DNA of 14,563 nt. Source: DAONJL01 sp035405645 [NCBI: bacterium]. GTDB lineage: Bacteria > JAGOBX01 > DAONJL01. How positions within the stretch are numbered: position 1 is the first letter of the stretch; the number at the start of each line of letters is the position of its first letter. The stretch spans positions 1-14,563 of the forward strand of contig DAONJL010000061.1 of NCBI GenBank assembly GCA_035405645.1, written 5' to 3'. Below, one piece after another: positions 6,057 to 13,798 of the stretch. Made by a program: the position numbers and the translations under genes. The notes below the pieces were generated by a model. That model worked only from the letters and a program-made list of their open reading frames with translations, did not search any database and was not told the origin of the DNA.

Positions 6057-7597
6057 AATGGAATATTTCCGTGTTTTCTTTCATAACGAATAGATTTTTT
6101 AAATAAAAGCATTTCAAGAGCATTTATTAGTTCAACTCGAGTATATTGAGGTTCTATAATCGCATCAATATAACCTTTTGCTGCTGCTACATAAGGATTT
6201 AAAAATTTTTCTCTATATTCTTCAATTTTTTCAATACGCTTTTTTTCAGGGTCTTCTGCATTATTTATTTCGTTTCTAAAAATAATATTTGCTGCACCTT
6301 CAGCGCCCATAACAGCAATTTCTGCTGTTGGCCAGGCTAAAACACGGTCATACTCAAGAGCACGGCCAGCAAGAGCTATGTAAGCCCCGCCATACGCTTT
6401 TCTTAAAATAATGGAAATTTTAGGAATAGTAGCATCAGCATAAGCATAAATAATTTTTGCACCGTGTCTGATAACACCACCATATTCCTGTGCAGTACCT
6501 GGTAAAAAACCTGGAACATCAACAAAATTAATTACAGGAATATTAAAAGCATCACAGAATTGAACGAAACGTGCAATTTTATCAGATGAATTTATATCAA
6601 GACAGCCAGCATAAATTTTTGGCTGATTTGCCACAATACCAACAGTTCTAAAATTTAGTCTTCCAAAACCAATAACAGCATTAGGAGCATATAAAGATTG
6701 TATTTCTAAAAATTCACCTTCATCCATTATTTTATATATTATTTCTTTTACATCAAATGTTTTTTTTGGGTCATCTGGAATAAGTGAATTTAATTCTGGA
6801 ATTACTCTATAAAGCTGGTCATTGTTTTCTTTAATTGGCGGAATCTCTTTATTATTTGATGGTAAAAAAGATAATAAATGTCTTAACATTTTAAAACATT
6901 CTTCTTCTGATTCACAATAAAAATGAGCAACACCACTTATTTTATTATGTGTCATTGCACCACCAAGTTCTTCAAATATTACCTGTTCGCCTGTTACTTC
7001 TTTTATTACATCAGGACCAGTTATAAACATATTACTAATAGATTTTACCATAAATATAAAATCAGTAATAGCAGGTGAGTAAACAGCCCCACCAGCACAG
7101 GGACCTAAAATAATTGAGACTTGAGGAATAATACCAGATGCGTGAGTATTGTTACGAAAAATTAGACCATAGCCATGTAAAGAATCTACGCCTTCTTGAA
7201 TACGAGCACCGCCACTATCATTTAACATAATTATTGGCACACCAGTTTTTAATGCTAAATCTTGAATATAAGCGATTTTTTGAGCTTGAGCTAAACCTAA
7301 TGAACCACCAATAACTGTAAAATCCTGTGCACTAATAAAAACTTTTTTTCCATTTATTCGTGCCGCACCAGTTATAACACCATCGCCTGGCACTCGTTTT
7401 TTATCCATACCAAAATCTGTTGCCTGTGATTCTACAAGAGCATTTAATTCAATAAAACTTCCTTTATCAACAAGATATGTTATTCGTTCTCGTGCTGTTA
7501 ATTTTCCTTTATTATGTTGTTTCTGAATTTTATCTTCATTATCAAAACAATATTTATCGATTTTTTCTTTTAGTTTTTCTAATTTATTTTCTGACAT
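6053..7597 (-). CDS. mmdA: Acyl-CoA carboxyltransferase subunit (methylmalonyl-CoA decarboxylase alpha / PCC beta type)
   Basis: This protein transfers a carboxyl group between an acyl-CoA (probably (S)-methylmalonyl-CoA/propionyl-CoA) and biotin on the carrier protein. The 514 residues form the usual two crotonase-fold halves. The N-half has KLTARERI (32-39), GGSLG (97-101), DSGGARIQEG (127-136) and GPCAGGAVYSP (165-175). The C-half has DINSSDKIARFVQFCDAF, FVDVPGFLPGTAQEYGG, RKAYGGAY, AEIAVMGAEGAANIIF and the terminal RKHGNIPL. The AEGAANIIF block and linkage to oadG-like and carrier genes favour a decarboxylase (MmdA) over propionyl-CoA carboxylase, but substrate is inferred. The ATG is 8 nt after the etfA stop, and its likely SD, AAGGAG, lies inside the end of etfA with a rather long 15-nt spacer. 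Confidence 0.92.
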   Translation of the reverse strand: MSENKLEKLKEKIDKYCFDNEDKIQKQHNKGKLTARERITYLVDKGSFIELNALVESQATDFGMDKKRVPGDGVITGAARINGKKVFISAQDFTVIGGSLGLAQAQKIAYIQDLALKTGVPIIMLNDSGGARIQEGVDSLHGYGLIFRNNTHASGIIPQVSIILGPCAGGAVYSPAITDFIFMVKSISNMFITGPDVIKEVTGEQVIFEELGGAMTHNKISGVAHFYCESEEECFKMLRHLLSFLPSNNKEIPPIKENNDQLYRVIPELNSLIPDDPKKTFDVKEIIYKIMDEGEFLEIQSLYAPNAVIGFGRLNFRTVGIVANQPKIYAGCLDINSSDKIARFVQFCDAFNIPVINFVDVPGFLPGTAQEYGGVIRHGAKIIYAYADATIPKISIILRKAYGGAYIALAGRALEYDRVLAWPTAEIAVMGAEGAANIIFRNEINNAEDPEKKRIEKIEEYREKFLNPYVAAAKGYIDAIIEPQYTRVELINALEMLLFKKSIRYERKHGNIPL

Positions 7598-7605
7598 TTA
7601 TTTTT

Positions 7606-8805
7606 TTAACTTCTCCTTTTTCTTATTTCTTTGATAAGAGCAGGGACAATTTTAAATAAATCACCAACAATACCATAAGTAGCATATTTAAAAATAGGTG
7701 CTGATGGGTCTTTATTTATTGCAATAATAATATCAGAACTTTTCATACCAACTAAATGTTGAATAGCGCCAGAAATACCACAAGCAATATAAATTTTTGG
7801 TTGAACTGTTTTACCAGTTTGCCCTACTTGATGTGAGTAAGAAATCCAGCCACTATCAACTGCAGCTCTTGAAGCACCAACTGCGCCATTTAATTCTTTT
7901 GCTAATTCTTCTAATAAATTAAAATTTTCAGCGCAGCCTAAACCACGGCCACCTGAAATAATTATATCAGCCTGTGTTATGTTTACTGTTTCAGTTTTTT
8001 CTTTTATTATATCTATAATTTCTGTATTTATTTTTATTTGTGAAAAATCAAAATTTTCTTCTATTATTTGACCTGAACGATTTTCATCCTTTGGTAATTT
8101 TTTCATTACTTTTGGACGAACAGTAGCCATTTGAGGTCTATGGTTTTTACATTCTATTGTTGCCATAATATTGCCTCCAAAAGCAGGTCGTGTTTGTAAT
8201 AACTTTCTTTCATTTAAATCAATATCAAGTTCAGTGCAATCGGCAGTTAAACCAGTCTTTAATTTAACTGCTAATCTTGGTGCTAATGCACGACCTATTG
8301 TTGTAGCACCTGCTAAAATTATTTCAGGTTTATATTTATTTGTTAGATAAGCAAATGCTTCGGCATATAATTCATCATTAAAATTTTTTAAGAAAGGTGA
8401 ATCGATAAAATAAACGATATCAGCGCCATAATGAAAAAGTTCTGGAATAAAATTTTTTATATTATGTCCAAAGATAACAGCAGATAATTTTTCATTTAAT
8501 TTATCAGCAAGTAATCTACCTTTTCCTAATAATTCAAAACTCACAGAATTAATTTCATTATCATTTAATTCAGCATAAATCCAGACGCCTTTATAATTTT
8601 CAAGATTCTTTTTTTCTTCAGCAGTTTGTTCTTTTTGTGTAATAATAATTGCATTAAATTTACAAGCCTGGACACAAGCACCACACAAAGTGCATTTATC
8701 AAGATTAATAACAGCAATGCGGTCAACCATAGTGATAGCGTCATAAGGACATTGTTTAACACATAATGAACAACCTTTACATTTTTCGTTAATTACCTGA
8801 ATCAT
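7606..8805 (-). CDS. etfA: Electron transfer flavoprotein alpha subunit with N-terminal 2[4Fe-4S] ferredoxin domain
   Basis: This is the FAD-binding subunit of an electron-transfer flavoprotein. The 399 residues begin with a bacterial-type ferredoxin domain: C9-x2-C12-x2-C15-x3-C19 and C38-x2-C41-x2-C44-x3-C48, both followed by typical residues. An ETF alpha/beta domain (about 73-245) contains AGATTIGRALAPRLA and TRPAFGGN. The C-terminal FAD domain (about 278-395) has SGGRGLG (284-290), GASRAAVDSGW (310-320), HQVGQTGKTVQP and YIACGISGAIQH. Such ferredoxin-fused EtfA proteins occur in bifurcating or ferredoxin-linked complexes, for example the caffeyl-CoA reductase and lactate dehydrogenase ETFs of Acetobacterium. 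It is the first gene of the operon, with AAGGAG before the ATG and a promoter at 8840-8867. The partner etfB, normally directly upstream, is absent here. Confidence 0.95.
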   Translation of the reverse strand: MIQVINEKCKGCSLCVKQCPYDAITMVDRIAVINLDKCTLCGACVQACKFNAIIITQKEQTAEEKKNLENYKGVWIYAELNDNEINSVSFELLGKGRLLADKLNEKLSAVIFGHNIKNFIPELFHYGADIVYFIDSPFLKNFNDELYAEAFAYLTNKYKPEIILAGATTIGRALAPRLAVKLKTGLTADCTELDIDLNERKLLQTRPAFGGNIMATIECKNHRPQMATVRPKVMKKLPKDENRSGQIIEENFDFSQIKINTEIIDIIKEKTETVNITQADIIISGGRGLGCAENFNLLEELAKELNGAVGASRAAVDSGWISYSHQVGQTGKTVQPKIYIACGISGAIQHLVGMKSSDIIIAINKDPSAPIFKYATYGIVGDLFKIVPALIKEIRKRRS

Positions 8806-8839
8806 TTAGTAAATCTCCTTTGCAAAAAAGATTTATAAT

Positions 8840-8867
8840 ATTTTATTTAATAAAAAAAAATTGTCAA
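8840..8867 (-). promoter_or_regulatory. Sigma-70-like promoter of the etfA-rseC operon
   Basis: On the minus strand an exact TTGACA (plus 8862-8867) is followed after 16 bp by TAAAAT (plus 8840-8845, five of six). The spacer includes a long T run (plus 8852-8860). Transcription would start near 8833, and an AAGGAG precedes the etfA ATG by 8 nt. It lies back-to-back with the tRNA promoter, in 147 bp between the two divergent units. Confidence 0.6.
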
Positions 8868-8889
8868 TAATAAAACATAATAAATAATC

Positions 8890-8916
8890 TTGACTAAATA
8901 AGAATAGTATTATAAA
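8890..8916 (+). promoter_or_regulatory. Possible promoter for tRNA-Arg and downstream genes
   Basis: TTGACT (8890-8895) and TATAAA (8911-8916) face the tRNA with a short 15-bp spacer. Transcription would begin about 30 nt before the tRNA at 8953. The boxes are good but the spacing is below the usual 16-18 bp, so this is a moderate call. Confidence 0.4.
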
Positions 8917-8952
8917 AAATAAAATGGTAGCAGAAAGAAAATAAAAGAAGAA

Positions 8953-9026
8953 GCGCCCATAGCTCAGTAGGATAGAGCGACAGCCTCCTAAGCTGTAGGT
9001 CACAGGTTCAACTCCTGTTGGGCGCA
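8953..9026 (+). tRNA. tRNA-Arg (anticodon CCU)
   Basis: The sequence folds as a complete cloverleaf of 74 nt. The acceptor stem is GCGCCCA with TGGGCGC, the D stem GCTC/GAGC with a GG in the loop, and the anticodon stem ACAGC/GCTGT enclosing CTCCTAA with anticodon CCT at 8987-8989. A 5-nt variable loop AGGTC and the T arm ACAGG-TTCAACT-CCTGT complete it. The discriminator is A9026. CCA is not encoded (GGC follows), so it must be added by nucleotidyltransferase. It reads the AGG arginine codon. The next coding sequence starts 26 nt downstream with no terminator between, so the tRNA is probably cut from a transcript shared with the protein genes. Confidence 0.97.
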
Positions 9027-9052
9027 GGCTAACAAAAAAGAGGAAAAAATAA

Positions 9053-10045
9053 ATGAAAGAAATAATATTAAAAATAAATGAATATAAAAAAGAATTGATA
9101 ACAACAGCATTGGAAAGTGGTTATGATGCAATTTTAACGAATGATAAAAACATAGAAAAAATAAAGGGATTAGCGCGAATAAATGTAATATCAGAAAATG
9201 GCGATTTAAAAATAAATAAAGATGTTTTTTTAGTAACAATAAAAAATAAAGAAGATGAAATAAGAGCAGCAGAATTAGGTCGAAAAAATATGGTTATAGT
9301 TCGGACGACAGATTGGAATATAATACCACTTGAAAATTTAATTGCAAAATCAGATAATATTTTTGTAGAAGTAGATAATATTGAAAAAGCAAAATTATCA
9401 GTTGAAATATTAGAAAAAGGCGTTCGAGGTATAGTGTTAGAAACAAATGATATTCAAACAATAATTGATGTAGCAAAAATAATAAAAAAAATAGGGACAA
9501 AAATAAACCTGATAGAATTTAGTATTAATAAAATAGAGAAACTTCCGCTTGGTGATAGAGTATGTATAGATACTTGTTCGAATATGTATTCTGGTCAGGG
9601 AATGTTAATTGGTAATAGTAGCAGTGGATTATTTTTAGTTAATTCAGAAAGCGAAGAGAATCCGTATGTTAATCCAAGACCATTTAGAGTAAATGCAGGT
9701 GGAGTTCATTCATATATTTTAATGCCAGAAAATAAGACATCGTATTTATCAGAATTAAAATCAGGAACAAATTGTTTAATAGTAAATTATAAAGGCGAGA
9801 CAGAAATAGGAATAATAGGAAGAGTAAAAATAGAAAAAAGGCCAATGTTATTAATAAGTGGAAAATATGAAGGAAATGAATATACAGTAATATTACAGAA
9901 TGCTGAAACAATAAAATTAGTTCAAGCAGGTGGAAAAACAATATCAGTGGTAGAATTAAAGCAAGGTGATAAAGTTTTAGGCTATATAGAAAAAGCAGGC
10001 AGACATTTTGGCGAAAAAATAGAGGAAAAAATAATAGAGAAATGA
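9053..10045 (+). CDS. 3-dehydroquinate synthase II (archaeal-type, AroB')
   Basis: The archaeal family enzyme oxidatively deaminates and cyclises 2-amino-3,7-dideoxy-D-threo-hept-6-ulosonate to 3-dehydroquinate, bypassing DAHP and classical AroB. Relatives (GriH) make 3-amino-4-hydroxybenzoate. The 330-residue length is right. The diagnostic C-terminal half is present: GDRVCIDTC (167-175), GQGMLIGNSSSGLFLVNSE (181-199), PYVNPRPFRVNAGGVHSY (204-221), YLSELKSG (231-238), GRVKIEKRPMLL (256-267), LQNAETIKLV (281-290), and the terminal GRHFG followed by EEKIIEK. The N-terminal half is more diverged. The start has GAGG about 9 nt upstream. Its stop overlaps the next ATG (ATGA). No aldolase partner (AroA' or GriI) is nearby, so whether it serves the shikimate pathway or an aminobenzoate product is open. 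Confidence 0.93.
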   Translation: MKEIILKINEYKKELITTALESGYDAILTNDKNIEKIKGLARINVISENGDLKINKDVFLVTIKNKEDEIRAAELGRKNMVIVRTTDWNIIPLENLIAKSDNIFVEVDNIEKAKLSVEILEKGVRGIVLETNDIQTIIDVAKIIKKIGTKINLIEFSINKIEKLPLGDRVCIDTCSNMYSGQGMLIGNSSSGLFLVNSESEENPYVNPRPFRVNAGGVHSYILMPENKTSYLSELKSGTNCLIVNYKGETEIGIIGRVKIEKRPMLLISGKYEGNEYTVILQNAETIKLVQAGGKTISVVELKQGDKVLGYIEKAGRHFGEKIEEKIIEK

Positions 10046-12024
10046 TATTTAATAATCGAGAAGTAATTTTTATATTATCAGGATTAAATAAATTTAATAA
10101 TCCAGAAGAGCAGTTAAAAAACTATTTAGATAAATTTTATAAATTATGGCATAATGATGAACGAATAAAAAATTTTTTAAATTTGATAAAGGATAACAAT
10201 TCATTTTATAACATCAAAATATCACTTTATTATTCCAAATTATTAAAAAAGCCAAAAGGAATAATATTAACAGCAGAAGGTAATTCACAATATGATAATT
10301 TATTTGAATTAACCGCAGTTTTAATAGAAGATTATTTAAGAAAAGAAGGGTTAGAATATGTGATATTAGCACCGGGCGAACGATTTATATCGGGTTTTGA
10401 TGATTTGAATTATATGCTTGATGAAATATATTGTGAATTATTAGAGGATAATAGTAATGAAGTAAAAAGAGTAGCAGAAGAAGAGATAAGAAATATATTG
10501 CGAAAAATAAATTATATATTTAAGAATATAAAAATATTTGATGATAAAATAATTGAGATAATAAAGAAACATAAATTAAAATTAAAGAAAGAAGAAGAAT
10601 TAAAAATAAATAATGAAGAAGAGTTAACAAAAAATATTAGAATAAAATTTTTTGATAGTGCAGCAGGCTATTATAATTTAGGAATGTATGAAGAAGCAAT
10701 AAAAGAACTAGAAAAATTATTAGTTATAGATAAATACAATATTAAAGCATTATTAAATATAGGCTGGATTTATTTACAAAAAGATGAAATAGAAAAAGCG
10801 GAGAAATATTTTAAGAAAGTATATAAATTAGATAAAGAAAATCCAGTATTATTAAATGGGATGGGTGTAATTTTTTTAAAGAAAAAAGAAATTAAAAAAG
10901 CAAAAAAATATTTTATAAAATCAATAGAAATAGATGATAAATCAGATAATGCATATTTTGCATTTAATTCATTAGGCGAAATATTAGTAAAAGAGCATTC
11001 AATAAAAGATGCAGTAACAAATTTTGAAAAAGCAGTTTTAATAAATAAAAATAAAATAGATGCACATATAAATTTAGCATTATTATATCATTATTTAGGA
11101 ATATATAATGAATCAGATAAAGAATTTGATTATTGTCTTTCTTTAAATCCAAATAATAAAAAATTAAAAATATATAAAAAATTAAATTTAGCACAACGCG
11201 AGATGATAAAAGGGAATTATGAAGAAGCAGAAAAAATATATAAGCAAATAATCAAGTTAAAACCAAAAGATGCAGATATATATAATAGATTTGGTAATTT
11301 TCTTTTTAAAATAAATAAAATCAAAAGAGCAATTGCAATGTATAAAATTGCTTTAAAGTACGATGAAAAAAATGATAAAGTTTTATATAACTTAGGAATA
11401 GCATATTTGAAAATAAATGAATTAGAGAAATCAAAAAGATTTTTTAATAAGGTATTGGAATTATGTCCGGAAGATAAATATACCTTAAATCAATTAGGCT
11501 GGATAGAATATAAGAAAAATGAATATAATAATGCTATTGATTATTTTTTAAAAGCATTAAAAAAAGATTCAAATTTTATTTTACCACTACTTAATCTTGG
11601 CTGGGTTTATATTCAGCAAAATGAATTAACTAAAGCATTGCAAATTTATCAAAATTTGTTAATTAAATATCCTGATAATTTAATCATTCGCAATGACCTT
11701 GGGATTGTTTATTTTAAACTAAAATTATTTGAGAAAGCGAATTCAGAATTTCAATTTATTTTGAATTATACAGATAATGTAAAATTAAAAGCAACAGCAT
11801 TATATTATCTGGGATTAATTTCAAAAGAAAGGGGGAATAAAGAAAAAGCAATTTCTTATTTTAAGGAAGTTTTAAAATATGAAAATAATCATTTGAATTC
11901 ATTAAAAGAATTATTATCATTAGTTGGAACAGGTGGTGATGAAAAGTTAATAAAAGAATTAAAAAACAAATATGAAGAAATATTAAGAGAAAATAATAAT
12001 ATGGAATTAATTAAAATAATATAG
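10042..12024 (+). CDS. TPR-repeat protein with unknown N-terminal domain (660 aa)
   Basis: The C-terminal two thirds (about 204-640) is an array of some twelve tetratricopeptide repeats, for example ALLNIGWIYLQKDEIEKAEKYF, VLYNLGIAYLKINELEKSKRFF and LPLLNLGWVYIQQNELTKALQIY, most with the G/A-Y-A-P consensus spacing. Such arrays form superhelical scaffolds for protein binding. The N-terminal ~200 residues have no family I recognise. They include an alpha/beta-looking segment (KPKGIILTAEGNSQYDNLFELTAVLIEDYL and LEYVILAPGERFISGFDDL), then helical charged sequence. No signal peptide or membrane segment is present, so it is probably cytoplasmic. The ATG overlaps the stop of the dehydroquinate synthase gene (ATGA), indicating coupling. 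The NYN gene follows 18 nt downstream. It may act as an assembly platform for its operon partners; this is inference from position. Confidence 0.88.
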   Translation: MIFNNREVIFILSGLNKFNNPEEQLKNYLDKFYKLWHNDERIKNFLNLIKDNNSFYNIKISLYYSKLLKKPKGIILTAEGNSQYDNLFELTAVLIEDYLRKEGLEYVILAPGERFISGFDDLNYMLDEIYCELLEDNSNEVKRVAEEEIRNILRKINYIFKNIKIFDDKIIEIIKKHKLKLKKEEELKINNEEELTKNIRIKFFDSAAGYYNLGMYEEAIKELEKLLVIDKYNIKALLNIGWIYLQKDEIEKAEKYFKKVYKLDKENPVLLNGMGVIFLKKKEIKKAKKYFIKSIEIDDKSDNAYFAFNSLGEILVKEHSIKDAVTNFEKAVLINKNKIDAHINLALLYHYLGIYNESDKEFDYCLSLNPNNKKLKIYKKLNLAQREMIKGNYEEAEKIYKQIIKLKPKDADIYNRFGNFLFKINKIKRAIAMYKIALKYDEKNDKVLYNLGIAYLKINELEKSKRFFNKVLELCPEDKYTLNQLGWIEYKKNEYNNAIDYFLKALKKDSNFILPLLNLGWVYIQQNELTKALQIYQNLLIKYPDNLIIRNDLGIVYFKLKLFEKANSEFQFILNYTDNVKLKATALYYLGLISKERGNKEKAISYFKEVLKYENNHLNSLKELLSLVGTGGDEKLIKELKNKYEEILRENNNMELIKII

Positions 12025-12042
12025 GCAAAAGAGGAAAATTAA

Positions 12043-12528
12043 ATGAAGTTAATAGGACAGAGAATAGGAGTTTTTATTGATAATCAAAATTTATTTTATT
12101 CTTCAACAAGAATATTTACAAAATATATTGATTATAAAAAATTGCTTGATTTTATTGTAAGAGATAGACAATTAGTTCGAGCAATTGCTTATGTAGTAGA
12201 ATCACAGGAAACAAATCAGGAACATTTTATATCAATCTTAAAAAAGAGTGGCTATGAAGTAAAGAAAAAATTATTAAAACGAAGACCTGATGGCACAGCA
12301 AAAGGCGATTGGGATATGGGAATTGCAATAGATACAATTTCATTAGCAAGTAAATTAGATGTTGTAGCACTGGTAACTGGTGATGGTGATTTTGTGCCAT
12401 TAATAAATAAACTTAAAGCACTTGGTTGTTATGTGGAAGTTTATTACATAAAAGGAAGTTGTGCAGAAGAGTTAATGGAAGCAGCTGATGAAGCAATACC
12501 AATAGAAAAAAATTTATGTTTAGAATAA
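12043..12528 (+). CDS. NYN-domain (LabA/DUF88-like) putative ribonuclease
   Basis: NYN domains are PIN-like metal-dependent nucleases, mostly acting on RNA. In this 161-residue protein the domain fills nearly the whole chain. The acidic active-site residues are visible: D13 in the N-terminal strand (GVFIDNQN), D89 and D91 in KGDWDMGIAID with D97, and D114/D116 in VTGDGDF (111-117). LabA-type members share the LVTGDGDFVPL strand and the KGDWD-like turn. A short C-terminal extension ends at ADEAIPI. No targeting signal is present. The start is preceded by AAGAGG about 9 nt upstream. It lies between the TPR gene and a PLD-superfamily gene, so two candidate nucleic-acid-cutting enzymes are adjacent. 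All catalytic acids appear intact, so activity is expected. Confidence 0.9.
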   Translation: MKLIGQRIGVFIDNQNLFYSSTRIFTKYIDYKKLLDFIVRDRQLVRAIAYVVESQETNQEHFISILKKSGYEVKKKLLKRRPDGTAKGDWDMGIAIDTISLASKLDVVALVTGDGDFVPLINKLKALGCYVEVYYIKGSCAEELMEAADEAIPIEKNLCLE

Positions 12529-12557
12529 TGAAAAAAATTTAAAGGAGGATTTAATCA

Positions 12558-13706
12558 ATGAAAAATTTTGAATTTGTTCAAAGTATTCCAGCACAAACAA
12601 CATTAGGAGAACCAGATATAAGAGAAGCATTAGAAGTATGGCTTGAAATGATAAATTCAGCCAAAAAGACAATTTGTATTGGTCAATTTTATATAAATAG
12701 TATTCCAACTGAACCAATGGAGCAAGTTTTACAGGCATTGATAAAAGCAGGTGAACGCGGAGTCAGTGTGCGAATGGTAACTGAAAAAATGATGTCAAAT
12801 ATTTATCCACAGAGTATCGAACGCTTAAATAAAATGAAAAATATAGAAGTTCGATTAATTGAAAGTGCAGCATTATTAGGTGGAATAATGCATGCTAAAT
12901 ATATTGTTGTGGATGGCGAAGATTCTTTTTTAGGCAGTCAAAATTTTGATTATTTATCATTAACACAAATTCATGAAATGGGTATTCGTGTTAAAAATAA
13001 AAAGTTTGCTGAAAAAATATTAGAAGTGTTTGAATTGGATTGGGAATTATGTGAAACGAAAAAAATGCCAGAAATAAATAATCCTGGTTCAGCGCCACTT
13101 GAATTTGTTGATATTGAGTACAATGGTCAGCCATTTAAAATAGCGCCAGTATTTTCACCACAACCACTTCTTCCATCGACAGTATCAGCAGAATTACCAC
13201 ATATAGTTAATTTAATAAATAGCGCTAAATTTAGCATTTTTTTAAATGTTATGGAATATTCGCCAAAGAGTCAATATAAACCAGATTTATATTTTGATGA
13301 CCTTGATGGAGCATTTAGAAGAGTTGCTGCCCGCGGTGTAAATGTAAAAATTCTTGCTACTGATTGGTGTATGAAAAATCCAAATATAAATTATTTAAAG
13401 AGTATTTCAATGCTACCAAATATAGAAGTAAAACTTATGACAATACCACGCTTAAAAGAGCGATATTTACCTTATGCGCGTGTTTCACATTGTAAGTATT
13501 TAGTGATTGATAAAGCAAGGGCATGGATTGGCAGTAGTAATTGGGAACCAGATTATTTCTTTAATTCACGAAATGTAAGTGCTATTATAGAAGGTGCGGC
13601 TCCAGTATTAAAATTAAGAGAAATATTCTTAAATAGTTGGACAGCAGAATACAGTCAATATATAGAACCAATGAAAAATTATCGGCAACCACAAATAACA
13701 GATTAA
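12558..13706 (+). CDS. Phospholipase D superfamily phosphodiesterase (PLD3/4-like)
   Basis: This 382-residue protein has two HKD half-domains. The first is HAKYIVVD (H112, K114, D119) followed by SFLGSQNFD; the second is HCKYLVID (H311, K313, D318) followed by AWIGSSNWE. Both half-sites are complete, so it should be catalytically active. The second site continues NWEPDYFFNSRNVSAII, which recalls PLD3/PLD4 and poxvirus K4-type members (NW..DYF.N), some of which are 5' exonucleases or DNA-nicking enzymes, rather than cardiolipin synthases. No N-terminal membrane helices or signal peptide are present, also unlike cardiolipin synthase. A strong AAAGGAGG lies 10 nt before the ATG. It follows the NYN gene by 29 nt and is probably the last gene of the tRNA-led cluster. 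Substrate (nucleic acid or phospholipid) is not settled by sequence. Confidence 0.88.
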   Translation: MKNFEFVQSIPAQTTLGEPDIREALEVWLEMINSAKKTICIGQFYINSIPTEPMEQVLQALIKAGERGVSVRMVTEKMMSNIYPQSIERLNKMKNIEVRLIESAALLGGIMHAKYIVVDGEDSFLGSQNFDYLSLTQIHEMGIRVKNKKFAEKILEVFELDWELCETKKMPEINNPGSAPLEFVDIEYNGQPFKIAPVFSPQPLLPSTVSAELPHIVNLINSAKFSIFLNVMEYSPKSQYKPDLYFDDLDGAFRRVAARGVNVKILATDWCMKNPNINYLKSISMLPNIEVKLMTIPRLKERYLPYARVSHCKYLVIDKARAWIGSSNWEPDYFFNSRNVSAIIEGAAPVLKLREIFLNSWTAEYSQYIEPMKNYRQPQITD

Positions 13707-13798
13707 ATAAATTTTTTTGGATTTTTTAAAAATATCATAGTTAAAGTTATTAGTGGAATTTTGCAGTGAGGAGGTATTATTTTTGAATAATTTTAATT

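Noticed and set aside
8565-8762. Alternative minus-strand frame inside etfA.
   Set aside because: It overlaps the well-supported ferredoxin domain of EtfA in a different frame and has no recognisable features.
8953-9026. tRNA-Arg as an integration site of a mobile element (the downstream cluster as cargo).
   Set aside because: I found no repeat of the tRNA 3' end elsewhere in the window and no integrase; the downstream genes share the base composition of the rest.
9000-9941. Antisense open frames over the dehydroquinate synthase gene (9000-9239, 9294-9500, 9684-9941, minus strand).
   Set aside because: They are low-complexity L/F/H-rich translations of the reverse of an A-rich coding strand and have no ribosome binding sites; shadows of the real gene.
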